18,669 bases of DNA, taken from M55B157 sp040265115. GTDB lineage: Bacteria; Actinomycetota; Actinomycetes; S36-B12. Below the pieces are notes generated by a model. It was not told the DNA's origin. It worked only from the letters and a program-made list of their open reading frames with translations, and made no database searches. This document shows positions 7,578 to 14,619 of the stretch, one piece after another (the first letter of the stretch is position 1; the number at the start of each line of letters is the position of its first letter). The position numbers were made by a program, and so were the translations under genes. The DNA lies in contig JBDQGZ010000020.1 of NCBI GenBank assembly GCA_040265115.1, positions 1 through 18,669 on the forward strand, read 5' to 3'.

Positions 7578-7583
7578 TACGAT
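7578..7583 (+). promoter_or_regulatory. Possible -10 element for the pgsA-pimA operon
   Basis: TACGAT closely resembles the -10 consensus and lies in the 136-base divergent gap between EF-G2 and pgsA, about 60 bases before the pgsA start. A recognisable -35 element at 16-18 bases is not seen, so this is tentative. No matching -10 was found for EF-G2 on the other strand. Confidence 0.3.
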
Positions 7584-7642
7584 CATGCTCGACGACAGCC
7601 CGTGGCGAGATGCCGTGGGAATGCGACCCGCGGGAGGCGACC

Positions 7643-8260
7643 GTGCTGAACAATCCCGCTGCCCGCGCGGTCACGGGATGGGTGCTCGAACCCATGGCGC
7701 GGGGGTTGTTGGCGATACGTGTGTCTCCCGACGCGGTGACCATCGTCGGAACGATCGGCGCCTGCACCGGTGCCCTTGTGTTCTTCCCCCGGGGGGATTT
7801 CATTCCCGGCGTCCTCATCATCGCGGCCTTTGTCATTGCCGATCTGCTCGACGGCACCATGGCCCGACTGTCTGGCCGGGCTGGTCCCTGGGGGAATTTC
7901 CTCGATGCGACGCTGGACCGAGTCGCCGACGGCTGCATCTTCGGTGCACTCGTTCTGTGGGCCGTGAGCACGGAGGAACCGTGGACCATCGCCGCTGCAC
8001 TCACCGCACTGGTCGGAGGTCAGGTGATCTCCTATGCCAAAGCGCGGGCTGAGGCGGTCGGTGCACAAGCGAATGTCGGAATCGCCGAGCGGGCTGAACG
8101 GTTGATCATCGTGCTGCTGGCTGCCTTCATCGCCGGCTTCGGTGTTCCCTATATCCTCCCCATCGCTCTCGGTGTCGTCGCCGTTCTCTCGTTGATCACC
8201 ATCATTCAGCGGGTCATCGTCGTCCGACGCCAACTGTTGCCGAAGGGGGCGAAGGGGTGA
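7643..8260 (+). CDS. pgsA: Phosphatidylinositol phosphate synthase (CDP-alcohol phosphatidyltransferase)
   Basis: A membrane enzyme that joins CDP-diacylglycerol to inositol 1-phosphate, giving phosphatidylinositol phosphate, the precursor of phosphatidylinositol and its mannosides. The complete CDP-alcohol phosphatidyltransferase motif D-x2-D-G-x2-A-R-x8-G-x3-D-x3-D runs over residues 67-92 (Asp67, Asp70, Gly71, Ala74, Arg75, Gly84, Asp88, Asp92). Several hydrophobic segments fit a polytopic protein. The 205-residue length and the segments ARGLLAIRVSPDAVTIVGT and QVISYAKARAEA strongly resemble the mycobacterial PgsA1 type. Context with patA and pimA homologues supports the inositol lipid rather than glycerol phosphate substrate. 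GTG at 7643 was chosen because GGGAGG (7632-7637) lies 5 bases upstream; an in-frame ATG further upstream lacks one. Overlaps the next gene by four bases. Confidence 0.9.
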   Translation: MLNNPAARAVTGWVLEPMARGLLAIRVSPDAVTIVGTIGACTGALVFFPRGDFIPGVLIIAAFVIADLLDGTMARLSGRAGPWGNFLDATLDRVADGCIFGALVLWAVSTEEPWTIAAALTALVGGQVISYAKARAEAVGAQANVGIAERAERLIIVLLAAFIAGFGVPYILPIALGVVAVLSLITIIQRVIVVRRQLLPKGAKG

Positions 8261-9201
8261 CCGAGGCGGAACAGCGGATATCCCGACCCAGTGTCGGAGA
8301 GCGCATCGCCGATCTCGGATTCGCGGTGGGATGGTCGATGAGTCAACACATCCCGGAGCGCCTGGCAAGGTTCGGGGCGCATCGGGGAGCTCGTCGGCTC
8401 TGGAAGCGGCAGGGCCCCGGGGTTCGCCAGTTGCGAGCCAACCTGGCCCGGGTCCTGGGTCCAGTGACCAGTGATCAGTTGGACGACGTCACCGAGGAAG
8501 CCCTCGATCGCTACCTTCGCTATTGGCAGGAGGCATTCGCCCTGCCGACCTGGTCCCCCGAACGAGTAACCAGCACTTTCGATCTGGTCGAGGGACTCGA
8601 TCGACTTGACGCGGCGATGTCGCAAGGCAGGGGAGCGGTTCTGGCGTTGCCCCACATGGGGAACTGGGATCACGCTGGCGCCTGGGCTACCGCGCGCTAT
8701 GGCGGTTTGAGCACCGTCGCGGAGCGCCTGCGTCCGGAGAGCCTCTACGACCGGTTCGTGGAGTATCGAGAGGGCCTCGGTATGGAGGTGCTGCCGCTCG
8801 GAGCGCCGGATGTCCTTCGGCAGTTGGCTCGACGACTGAATGAGGGTCGATTGGTCTGCCTGCTGGCTGATCGTGACCTGCAGCATCGTGGCGCCCCGGT
8901 CACCTTCTTCGGGGAGGCCGCATCGATGCCGACCGGGCCGGCAGTCCTCGCGACCCTCACCGGGGCCCCGCTGTTTCCGGTGTCCACCTGGTACGTCGAG
9001 GGTGCGACGCAGGCATGCGTCCACGAGGCCATCGAGGTGCCCGAATCCAGCACAGACAACAACAGCCGAGGTGACGTCGTTCCCCTGATGACACAGGCAC
9101 TCGCGAACGTCTTCGAGGGCGCGATCAGTGCTCACCCAGCGGACTGGCACATGATGCAGCGGTTGTGGCATGCGGACCTTGAGCGGCGTGAGCCGTCGTG
9201 A
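8257..9201 (+). CDS. Phosphatidylinositol mannoside acyltransferase (PatA-like, LpxL/HtrB family)
   Basis: Transfers a fatty acyl chain from acyl-CoA to the mannose of phosphatidylinositol mannosides at the cytoplasmic face of the membrane. The 314-residue protein has the family's HxxxxD acyltransferase motif in LPHMGNWDHAGAWA, with His133 and Asp138 as catalytic pair. Further family segments are CLLADRDLQHRGAPVTFFGE, MPTGPAVLATLTGAPLFPV and the C-terminal HPADWHMMQRLWHAD. The GTG start overlaps the pgsA stop (GTGA) and has AAGGGGG 7 bases upstream. Its position between PI-phosphate synthase and PimA is the usual actinobacterial order and supports the PIM substrate. A lipid A acyltransferase role is ruled out by context, since no LPS genes are present. 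Confidence 0.9.
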   Translation: MTEAEQRISRPSVGERIADLGFAVGWSMSQHIPERLARFGAHRGARRLWKRQGPGVRQLRANLARVLGPVTSDQLDDVTEEALDRYLRYWQEAFALPTWSPERVTSTFDLVEGLDRLDAAMSQGRGAVLALPHMGNWDHAGAWATARYGGLSTVAERLRPESLYDRFVEYREGLGMEVLPLGAPDVLRQLARRLNEGRLVCLLADRDLQHRGAPVTFFGEAASMPTGPAVLATLTGAPLFPVSTWYVEGATQACVHEAIEVPESSTDNNSRGDVVPLMTQALANVFEGAISAHPADWHMMQRLWHADLERREPS

Positions 9202-10475
9202 GTGAATCCCCGGCCAGTGGCCAGCGTGCCTCCTGGCTGGAGGTGTCGTCGACTCCGGTCATGCGGATCGGGCTCGTGTGTCCCTATGCCTGGGATGTGC
9301 CCGGGGGAGTGCAGGCGCATATTCGGGATCTGGCCGAGATTCTCATCAGCTGGGGGCATGACGTCAGCGTGCTCACCCCGGTGGATGACCCTGACACGCT
9401 CCCCGATTACGCCGTCGACGGCGGTCGCCCCCGCGCCATCGCCTACAACGGATCCGTTGCCCGACTCACTCTCGGGGTGAAGGCGACGGGACGGGTGCAT
9501 CGTTGGATCAAGGAGGGTGACTTTGATGTCATCCACGTGCATGAACCGGTAGCCCCGTCTCTGTCACTTCTTGCCTGCTGGGTCGCGCGCGGTCCCATCG
9601 TGGCCACCTGGCACTCTTCGATGGATCGGTCCCGTGCCCTTGCAGCGGGCTACTACCTTGCTCAAACGGCGATGGAGAAGGTGTCCGCGCGGATCGCGGT
9701 GAGTGAGCATGCTCGCCGCACACTGGTGGACCATCTGGGCGGCGACGCGGTCCTCATCCCCAATGGAGTTCGGGTGGCGACGTTCGCCGATGCCGCACCC
9801 GCAGAGCGCGAATCCGGCCCGGACCTGGTGTTCCTCGGTCGCATCGATGAGCCACGCAAGGGATTGCCGGTGCTCCTCACGGCCCTCCCCAGGATCCTGG
9901 AGCGCTATCCCGATGTGACGTTGAACGTCGTCGGACCCGGGGATGAGACCGAGGTACTCATCGGACTCGACCCGGACGTGCAGCGCCGGATTCGGATGCT
10001 CGGTCGGCTCGATGATGGGCAGAAGGCCTCGCAGCTCGCGGCCGCAGATATCTATGTGGCGCCGAACACGATGGGGGAGTCCTTCGGCATCGTTCTACTC
10101 GAGGCTATGGCGGCGGGAACGGCCGTGTTGGCCAGCGACTTGATGGCGTTTCGCCGGGTACTGGATCAGGGATCGGCGGGCATGACCTTCGCGGTCGATG
10201 ACCCCGAGGATCTTGCGACTAAGGCTCTGGAACTACTTGACAATCGCGAGTTGCGCGATGAACTCGCCGCAGCCGGGAGGCGTCGGGTCGCAGGCTTCGA
10301 CTGGGAACACATCGCCCAGCGCATCCTGGCGGTATACGACAGCGTGAGGGTTCCCGGCGAGAAGGTGCGCGTCGATCTGCGCGGCCAGCTCGTAGGGCGA
10401 CTCGCTGGTCGCAGCAGTGCGTCGAGCGACCGTCGAGGACCGACGGACCGACCGCGCGGGGGAAGCGGTCGCTGA
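9198..10475 (+). CDS. pimA: Phosphatidylinositol alpha-mannosyltransferase PimA (GT-B, GT4 family)
   Basis: Moves the first mannose from GDP-mannose to the 2-position of phosphatidylinositol, at the cytoplasmic membrane face. The GT-B protein (425 residues from this start) shows the acceptor-side segment RIGLVCPYAWDVPGGVQAH. It also shows VIHVHEPVAPSLSLLA, the nucleotide-sugar domain start DLVFLGRIDEPRKGLPVLL, and the retaining GT4 motif ESFGIVLLE with Glu294 and Glu302. The GTG at 9198 overlaps the acyltransferase stop and suits translational coupling. Family members usually begin at the MRIG residues, here an ATG at 9261, but that codon has no well-placed ribosome binding site. About 21 N-terminal residues are therefore uncertain. 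The last 35 or so residues are rich in Arg, Gly and Ser and look disordered. Confidence 0.9.
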   Translation: MSESPASGQRASWLEVSSTPVMRIGLVCPYAWDVPGGVQAHIRDLAEILISWGHDVSVLTPVDDPDTLPDYAVDGGRPRAIAYNGSVARLTLGVKATGRVHRWIKEGDFDVIHVHEPVAPSLSLLACWVARGPIVATWHSSMDRSRALAAGYYLAQTAMEKVSARIAVSEHARRTLVDHLGGDAVLIPNGVRVATFADAAPAERESGPDLVFLGRIDEPRKGLPVLLTALPRILERYPDVTLNVVGPGDETEVLIGLDPDVQRRIRMLGRLDDGQKASQLAAADIYVAPNTMGESFGIVLLEAMAAGTAVLASDLMAFRRVLDQGSAGMTFAVDDPEDLATKALELLDNRELRDELAAAGRRRVAGFDWEHIAQRILAVYDSVRVPGEKVRVDLRGQLVGRLAGRSSASSDRRGPTDRPRGGSGR

Positions 10476-11041
10476 TGAATCTGACCTGGTGGCAGTGGGC
10501 GGTCATCCTCGCCGTACTTGTCCTGGTGGGCCTGTATTTGAGCATGACGGCCGGCCGACTCGATCGATTGCATCGGCGTATCGAGACCTCTGCTGCGTCC
10601 CTCGATGTCCTTCTGACCCGGCGGACCGCGCTGACCCTGGAGATTGCTGGATCGGGCCTGCTCGATCCAGCGACATCGGCCGTCCTCTTGGACAGTGCCC
10701 ACGCCACCTTGGCTGCTACCCAGGATGGCGACGACCCGAGTGTGCGCTGGCTGGCGGAGAGCGTGCTGACCCGCACCCTCAGCCAAGTCTTCGACGACCC
10801 CACCGATGTTGCAGAACTCCGCGATGAGCCAGACGTCGTGCCGCTGCTCAACAGTCTCGCCGGAACCTGTCAGCGAGTGGAGTTGTCTCGGCGCTTCCTC
10901 AACGACGGAGTGCGGGCCTGCCGCCAGGTCAGGCGGCAACGGCTGGTCCGCTGGTTGCGCCTTGCCGGACACACGGCCTGGCCGCAGACTGTCGAGATGG
11001 ACGACACGCCGCCGGTTGGACTGTCTGGACCGCCAGTGTGA
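10475..11041 (+). CDS. Small membrane-anchored LemA-like protein of unknown function
   Basis: A 188-residue protein that starts with a single transmembrane segment (WWQWAVILAVLVLVGLYLSM, about residues 5-24). The rest is cytosolic or periplasmic and probably helical. The stretch DRLHRRIETSAASLDVLLTR just after the membrane anchor resembles the first helix of LemA proteins, but the remainder is diverged, so this is a weak family call. The C-terminus is basic (RQVRRQRLVRWLRL) and ends in a Pro-rich tail. The ATG overlaps the pimA stop by one base (TGATG) and the next gene starts in its own stop codon. Co-translation with pimA suggests an envelope or inositol-lipid role, which is inference. No catalytic motif was seen. 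Confidence 0.7.
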   Translation: MNLTWWQWAVILAVLVLVGLYLSMTAGRLDRLHRRIETSAASLDVLLTRRTALTLEIAGSGLLDPATSAVLLDSAHATLAATQDGDDPSVRWLAESVLTRTLSQVFDDPTDVAELRDEPDVVPLLNSLAGTCQRVELSRRFLNDGVRACRQVRRQRLVRWLRLAGHTAWPQTVEMDDTPPVGLSGPPV

Positions 11042-12126
11042 GGACGTACCGTAGGGGGATGCGTGGAGTTTGGTCCCACAGGCCTCATATCGTCGCGGCG
11101 GTGGGGGGCGTCGTGTTGGTGTTGGCTCTGGCCGCGTGCGGTGGCGGAGAGGACTCCGCGGATGAGGCGACCAGCAGTTCCGCGTCGCCGAGCGTGTCCG
11201 CCTCGACGGCCTCGCCGTCTCCGAGCTCCACCACTCCAGAGAGCATCACGGATGCGTCGCCGTTCTCCGGTCGATCCGGCGGAGCGGACCAGCCGGTGTT
11301 GGCGGTCAAGATCGACAACACCGGGGCAGCGCAGCCGCACGCCGGGCTGCAGGCCGCGGATCTGGTCTATGTCGAGGAAGTCGAATGGGGACTCACCCGA
11401 CTCATTGCTGTCTTCTCCAGCGAGATCCCCGATGTCGTCGGGCCCGTGCGTTCGGCGCGGGTGAGTGATATCGACATTCTCGCGCCGTTCGGTGGCATCG
11501 CGTTCGCCTATTCCGGTGCCCAATCGAAACTGCTTCCTTCCCTCGCCCAGGCTGCCTTCCTCGACGCGTCGGCGAATGCCAGTTACGCGGGGTGGTTCAA
11601 CGATGCGGCCAGGCCCTCGCCGGTCGACCACATGATCCGAGCCAACGATGTCCTCGGCGTCTTCGACGAGGCGGCGCTCGCGCGGGATATTGGTCTGGAG
11701 TTCTCCGCCGAGCCTCCCGCCGGTGGTGAGCCGGTGCAGGAGATCACCGCGACCTGGCCCTCGTCCTCCGTCGGCTTCCGCTGGGACCCTGAGGTTGGCA
11801 ACTACGTTGTCGTGATCGATGGGTCTGATTCGCGCTCCAGCGAGGGCGGGCCCCAACGGGCGGCGACCGTAGTGATCCAGTCGGTCGAGCAGAGCGATTC
11901 CGGATACGGCGACAAGTTCGGCGGAGTTACCCCCTTCATCGAGACCGTGGGCAGTGGGTCGGCGGTCGTGCTGCGCGATGGCCGCATGTGGCCGGTGACC
12001 TGGGAGCGACCGAGCCTGAGCGAGGGCACCCGGTTCCTCCTCCCCGACGGTTCGCCGATGCCGTTCGCAGTCGGCCAGGAGTGGATCGTGCTCCTCGACT
12101 CCGACCGTGAGCCTGTCCTGCGCTGA
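11038..12126 (+). CDS. DUF3048 (YerB-like) lipoprotein
   Basis: A 362-residue exported protein. Residues 1-33 form a lipoprotein signal: basic start, hydrophobic core, lipobox LAAC with lipidated Cys34. A Ser/Thr/Pro-rich linker (about residues 44-70) connects it to a globular domain. That domain carries the DUF3048 pattern: QPVLAVKIDNTGAAQPHAGL, ADLVYVEEVEWGLTRLIAVF, VGPVRSARVSDIDIL and a later VTPFIETVGSGSAVVLRDGRMWPVTWERP. The function of DUF3048 proteins is not established; it should sit outside the cytoplasmic membrane. The GTG start overlaps the upstream stop. An ATG at 11059 would also leave a complete signal peptide, but its AGGGGG abuts the codon. It is the last gene of the PIM operon. 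Confidence 0.85.
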   Translation: MRTYRRGMRGVWSHRPHIVAAVGGVVLVLALAACGGGEDSADEATSSSASPSVSASTASPSPSSTTPESITDASPFSGRSGGADQPVLAVKIDNTGAAQPHAGLQAADLVYVEEVEWGLTRLIAVFSSEIPDVVGPVRSARVSDIDILAPFGGIAFAYSGAQSKLLPSLAQAAFLDASANASYAGWFNDAARPSPVDHMIRANDVLGVFDEAALARDIGLEFSAEPPAGGEPVQEITATWPSSSVGFRWDPEVGNYVVVIDGSDSRSSEGGPQRAATVVIQSVEQSDSGYGDKFGGVTPFIETVGSGSAVVLRDGRMWPVTWERPSLSEGTRFLLPDGSPMPFAVGQEWIVLLDSDREPVLR

Positions 12127-12147
12127 TCAGCCCATGGTGCGCTGATC
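12125..12147 (+). terminator. Hairpin at the end of the PIM/lipoprotein operon
   Basis: GATCAGC (12125-12131) and GCTGATC (12141-12147) form a perfect 7-bp inverted repeat around a 9-base loop that contains the palindrome CCATGG. It begins inside the stop codon of the DUF3048 gene. No T-tract follows. It could be a terminator or a dyad operator for the downstream pdxST operon. Confidence 0.4.
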
Positions 12148-12161
12148 CGCCCCGGTGGCCC

Positions 12162-12167
12162 TACCAT
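12162..12167 (+). promoter_or_regulatory. Possible -10 element for pdxST
   Basis: TACCAT fits TANNNT in the 134-base gap before pdxS, about 95 bases upstream of its start. No good -35 is visible. A small stem with a TTCG loop (CGCCGA/TCGGTG, 12175-12190) would lie at the start of such a transcript. Low confidence. Confidence 0.2.
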
Positions 12168-12260
12168 GGGGTCACGCCGATTCGTCGGTGCTGCTCAACG
12201 GCGTCATCCCGACGATGGTGTCGAATCAGGGTTCATCCGCACGGTAGTCGAGAGGTCGAA

Positions 12261-13169
12261 ATGTCTACAGAGTCTTCAGCACCCCACGCCACAACCGGAA
12301 CTGATCGCGTCAAGCGCGGCATGGCGGAGATGCTCAAGGGCGGCGTCATCATGGATGTCGTTGATGCCGAGCAGGCGCGCATCGCCGAGAATGCCGGTGC
12401 TGTTGCGGTGATGGCGCTGGAGCGGGTGCCCGCGGATATCCGTGCCGAGGGCGGAGTGGCCCGGATGTCAGATCCGGAGATGATTGACGAGATCATTGAC
12501 GCGGTGACGATCCCGGTCATGGCGAAGGCTCGCATCGGGCATTTCGCCGAGGCGCAGGTGTTGCAGTCGCTCGGGATCGACTACATCGACGAGTCCGAGG
12601 TTTTGACGCCCGCCGATTACGCGAACCACATCGACAAGTGGCCCTTTACCGTGCCCTTCGTGTGCGGAGCCACCAACCTCGGCGAGGCGTTGCGACGCAT
12701 CAATGAGGGTGCGGCGATGATTCGATCGAAGGGTGAGGCGGGCACCGGCGATGTCTCCAATGCCGTGACACACATGCGCCGCATCCTCGGTGAGATTCGA
12801 TCGCTGACCTCGATGTCGCGCGATGAACTCTATGTGGCTGCAAAGGAACTGTCTGCCCCCTACGACCTCGTCGTCGAGGTGGCAGAGCGCGGAGCCCTGC
12901 CGGTGGTGCTGTTCACCGCGGGCGGAATCGCGACTCCGGCCGATGCCGCAATGATGATGCAACTCGGCGCGGATGGCGTCTTCGTAGGCTCGGGCATCTT
13001 CAAGTCCGGCAACCCCCAGCAGCGTGCGGAAGCGATCGTGGCGGCCACCCGCCACTACGACGATCCGAGCCTGGTGGCGAAGGTGTCCCGGGGACTCGGT
13101 GAGGCCATGGTCGGGATCAACGTCGCCGATTTGCCGGTTCATCACCGACTTGAAGATCGAGGCTGGTGA
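12261..13169 (+). CDS. pdxS: Pyridoxal 5'-phosphate synthase subunit PdxS
   Basis: The synthase subunit builds pyridoxal 5'-phosphate from ribose 5-phosphate, glyceraldehyde 3-phosphate and ammonia supplied by PdxT (the deoxyxylulose-independent vitamin B6 route). The 302-residue (beta/alpha)8-barrel protein is full length. Catalytic residues are visible: Asp32 in GGVIMDVVD, Lys89 in VMAKARIGHF (the lysine that binds the pentose phosphate) and Lys157 in IRSKGEAGTGDV (the second lysine). The phosphate-binding segments FTAGGIATPADAA and GADGVFVGSGIFKSGNP are also present. ATG at 12261 has GAGAGG 5 bases upstream. The stop overlaps the pdxT start by four bases. Confidence 0.98.
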   Translation: MSTESSAPHATTGTDRVKRGMAEMLKGGVIMDVVDAEQARIAENAGAVAVMALERVPADIRAEGGVARMSDPEMIDEIIDAVTIPVMAKARIGHFAEAQVLQSLGIDYIDESEVLTPADYANHIDKWPFTVPFVCGATNLGEALRRINEGAAMIRSKGEAGTGDVSNAVTHMRRILGEIRSLTSMSRDELYVAAKELSAPYDLVVEVAERGALPVVLFTAGGIATPADAAMMMQLGADGVFVGSGIFKSGNPQQRAEAIVAATRHYDDPSLVAKVSRGLGEAMVGINVADLPVHHRLEDRGW

Positions 13170-13768
13170 GCCACGCTCCTCGCGTCGGCGTCCTCGCCCT
13201 GCAGGGTGATGTCCGAGAACATGTGAATGCGCTGCGAACCAGCGGCGCGGTCGCATCATCTGTGCGGTCCCCGGAAGATCTCGAACGTATCGATGGGCTC
13301 GTATTGCCCGGTGGCGAGTCGACCACCATGTCGATCCTCGCCGAACGCGAAGGATTCTTCGAGCCATTGCGTGAGTTTCGTCGGAGCGGTCATCCGTGCT
13401 TCGGATCCTGCGCGGGATTGATTCTGCTCGCCGATCGCATCGAGGGCGGCCGGCCCGATCAGCAGGGTGTCGGCGGTCTGGACGTGACAGCGCGACGCAA
13501 TGCCTTCGGCCGACAAGTGGACTCCTTCGAAGCCGACCTGCCCATCTCGGTCCTCGGCGAGGCTCCGTTTCGGGCGATCTTCATTAGAGCCCCGTGGGTG
13601 GTGGAGGCTGGGCCGCACGTCGAGGTGCTAGCGCGCATCGACGATAGGATCGTGGCAGTTCGGCAGGCGCACCTGCTCGCCACGGCGTTCCATCCCGAAC
13701 TAACAGACGACCATAGAATGCACGACTATTTCGTGCAGATGGTGATAGATAGCCAGCACGGGACCTAA
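13166..13768 (+). CDS. pdxT: Pyridoxal 5'-phosphate synthase glutaminase subunit PdxT
   Basis: Class I glutaminase subunit that hydrolyses glutamine and passes ammonia to PdxS through the complex of twelve PdxS and twelve PdxT. The 200-residue protein has the catalytic triad: Cys82 in FGSCAGLIL, and His176 with Glu178 in AFHPELT. The GVLALQGDVREH start and LVLPGGEST motif are typical. The nucleophile motif is GSCAG rather than the more common GTCAG, a conservative change. The GTG start overlaps the pdxS stop (GTGA), so the two subunits are translationally coupled. A yebC gene follows after 27 bases with no hairpin between, so the operon probably continues. Confidence 0.97.
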   Translation: MSHAPRVGVLALQGDVREHVNALRTSGAVASSVRSPEDLERIDGLVLPGGESTTMSILAEREGFFEPLREFRRSGHPCFGSCAGLILLADRIEGGRPDQQGVGGLDVTARRNAFGRQVDSFEADLPISVLGEAPFRAIFIRAPWVVEAGPHVEVLARIDDRIVAVRQAHLLATAFHPELTDDHRMHDYFVQMVIDSQHGT

Positions 13769-13795
13769 GGGACGATCGATAGTGAGGGAACGAAC

Positions 13796-14551
13796 ATGAG
13801 CGGCCATTCCAAGTGGGCGACCACGAAGCACAAGAAGGCCGCCATCGACGCGAAGCGGGGCAAGCTCTTCGCCCGGCTCATCAAGAACATCGAGGTTGCC
13901 GCTCGGCAAGGCGGTGGCGATCCAGCCGGAAATCCCACGCTGTACGACGCGATCCAGAAGGCTCGGAAGAATTCGGTGCCGCTCGACAACATCGAGCGGG
14001 CCGTCAAGAGAGGGTCTGGCGCCGAGGCTGGTGGCGCGGACTGGCAGACGATCATGTACGAGGGGTATGCCCCCGGTGGCGTCGCTGTTCTCGTCGAATG
14101 CCTGACGGACAATCGCAATCGCGCGGCCGGCGAGGTGCGCGTCGCGCTCACTCGCAATGGCGGATCGATGGCCGATCCCGGATCGGTGTCTTACCTGTTT
14201 GCTCGCAAGGGTGTCGTGATGGTGCCCGCGGCCGAGGGAGTGGACGAGGATTCGATCCTCGATGCGGTGCTCGAGGCCGGTGCTGAGGAGGTGAACGACC
14301 TTGGAGAATCCTTCGAGGTCGTCTGCGAGGCCGGAGATGTGGTGACGGTTCGCTCCGCCCTGCAGGATGCCGGAATCGACTATGACTCCGCTGAGGCGAC
14401 CTTCATGCCCAGTGTCTCGGTTCCCGTTGATGAGGAGGGCGCCCGGAAAGTCTTCCGGCTGGTCGAGGCGCTGGAGGACTCAGACGACGTGCAGTCGGTC
14501 TGGTCCAACGTTGATATCAGCGATGAGGTCCTCGCAGCCCTCGATGCGTAG
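13796..14551 (+). CDS. yebC: YebC/PmpR family DNA-binding regulatory or translation-associated protein
   Basis: A 251-residue cytoplasmic protein matching the family throughout. The N-terminal MSGHSKWATTKHKKAAIDAK is close to the invariant family start. KARKNSVPLDNIERAVKRG, YEGYAPGGVAVLVECLTDN, NRAAGEVRVALTRNGGS and GSVSYLF follow in order. The family has long been annotated as transcription regulators; some members have more recently been linked to relief of ribosome stalling, so the exact role is open. The ATG has GAGGGA 6 bases upstream. Its usual actinobacterial neighbour is ruvC, and here an acyltransferase gene lies between them. Confidence 0.96.
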   Translation: MSGHSKWATTKHKKAAIDAKRGKLFARLIKNIEVAARQGGGDPAGNPTLYDAIQKARKNSVPLDNIERAVKRGSGAEAGGADWQTIMYEGYAPGGVAVLVECLTDNRNRAAGEVRVALTRNGGSMADPGSVSYLFARKGVVMVPAAEGVDEDSILDAVLEAGAEEVNDLGESFEVVCEAGDVVTVRSALQDAGIDYDSAEATFMPSVSVPVDEEGARKVFRLVEALEDSDDVQSVWSNVDISDEVLAALDA

Positions 14552-14566
14552 CAGGATGAGGCAGAC

Positions 14567-14588
14567 GCCGCACGTAGTTGATTGCGGC
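14567..14588 (+). terminator. Weak hairpin between yebC and the acyltransferase gene
   Basis: GCCGCA (14567-14572) and TGCGGC (14583-14588) form a 6-bp stem around a 10-base loop. There is no T-tract. It may weaken read-through from pdxST-yebC into the next gene. Confidence 0.25.
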
Positions 14589-14606
14589 GACCACCCGCAC
14601 AGGACA

Positions 14607-14613
14607 GGGGAGG
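14607..14613 (+). promoter_or_regulatory. Ribosome binding site that sets the acyltransferase start
   Basis: GGGGAGG lies 6 bases before the ATG at 14620. The frame extends upstream to a TTG at 14578, which has no such site and falls in a hairpin, so 14620 is the start. Confidence 0.75.
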
Positions 14614-14619
14614 GCAAGC

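Noticed and set aside
7627..7634. CCCGCGGG palindrome before pgsA
   Set aside because: It overlaps the ribosome binding site region, is only 8 bases long, and such palindromes are expected by chance in high-GC DNA.
7507..8004. In-frame N-terminal extension of the EF-G2 gene by 166 residues
   Set aside because: It is antisense to pgsA, low in complexity, unlike EF-G, and a strong ribosome binding site precedes the internal ATG at 7506.
8206..9171. 321-residue minus-strand open frame opposite the PIM acyltransferase
   Set aside because: Shadow of a real gene with no motif or ribosome binding site.
10870..11856. 328-residue minus-strand open frame opposite the LemA-like and DUF3048 genes
   Set aside because: Composition is that of a shadow frame, with long Arg/Gly runs. 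The plus-strand frame has a signal peptide, lipobox and domain match.
12468..13367. 299-residue minus-strand open frame opposite pdxS and pdxT
   Set aside because: The plus strand encodes two complete enzymes with catalytic residues; the minus frame shows no domain.
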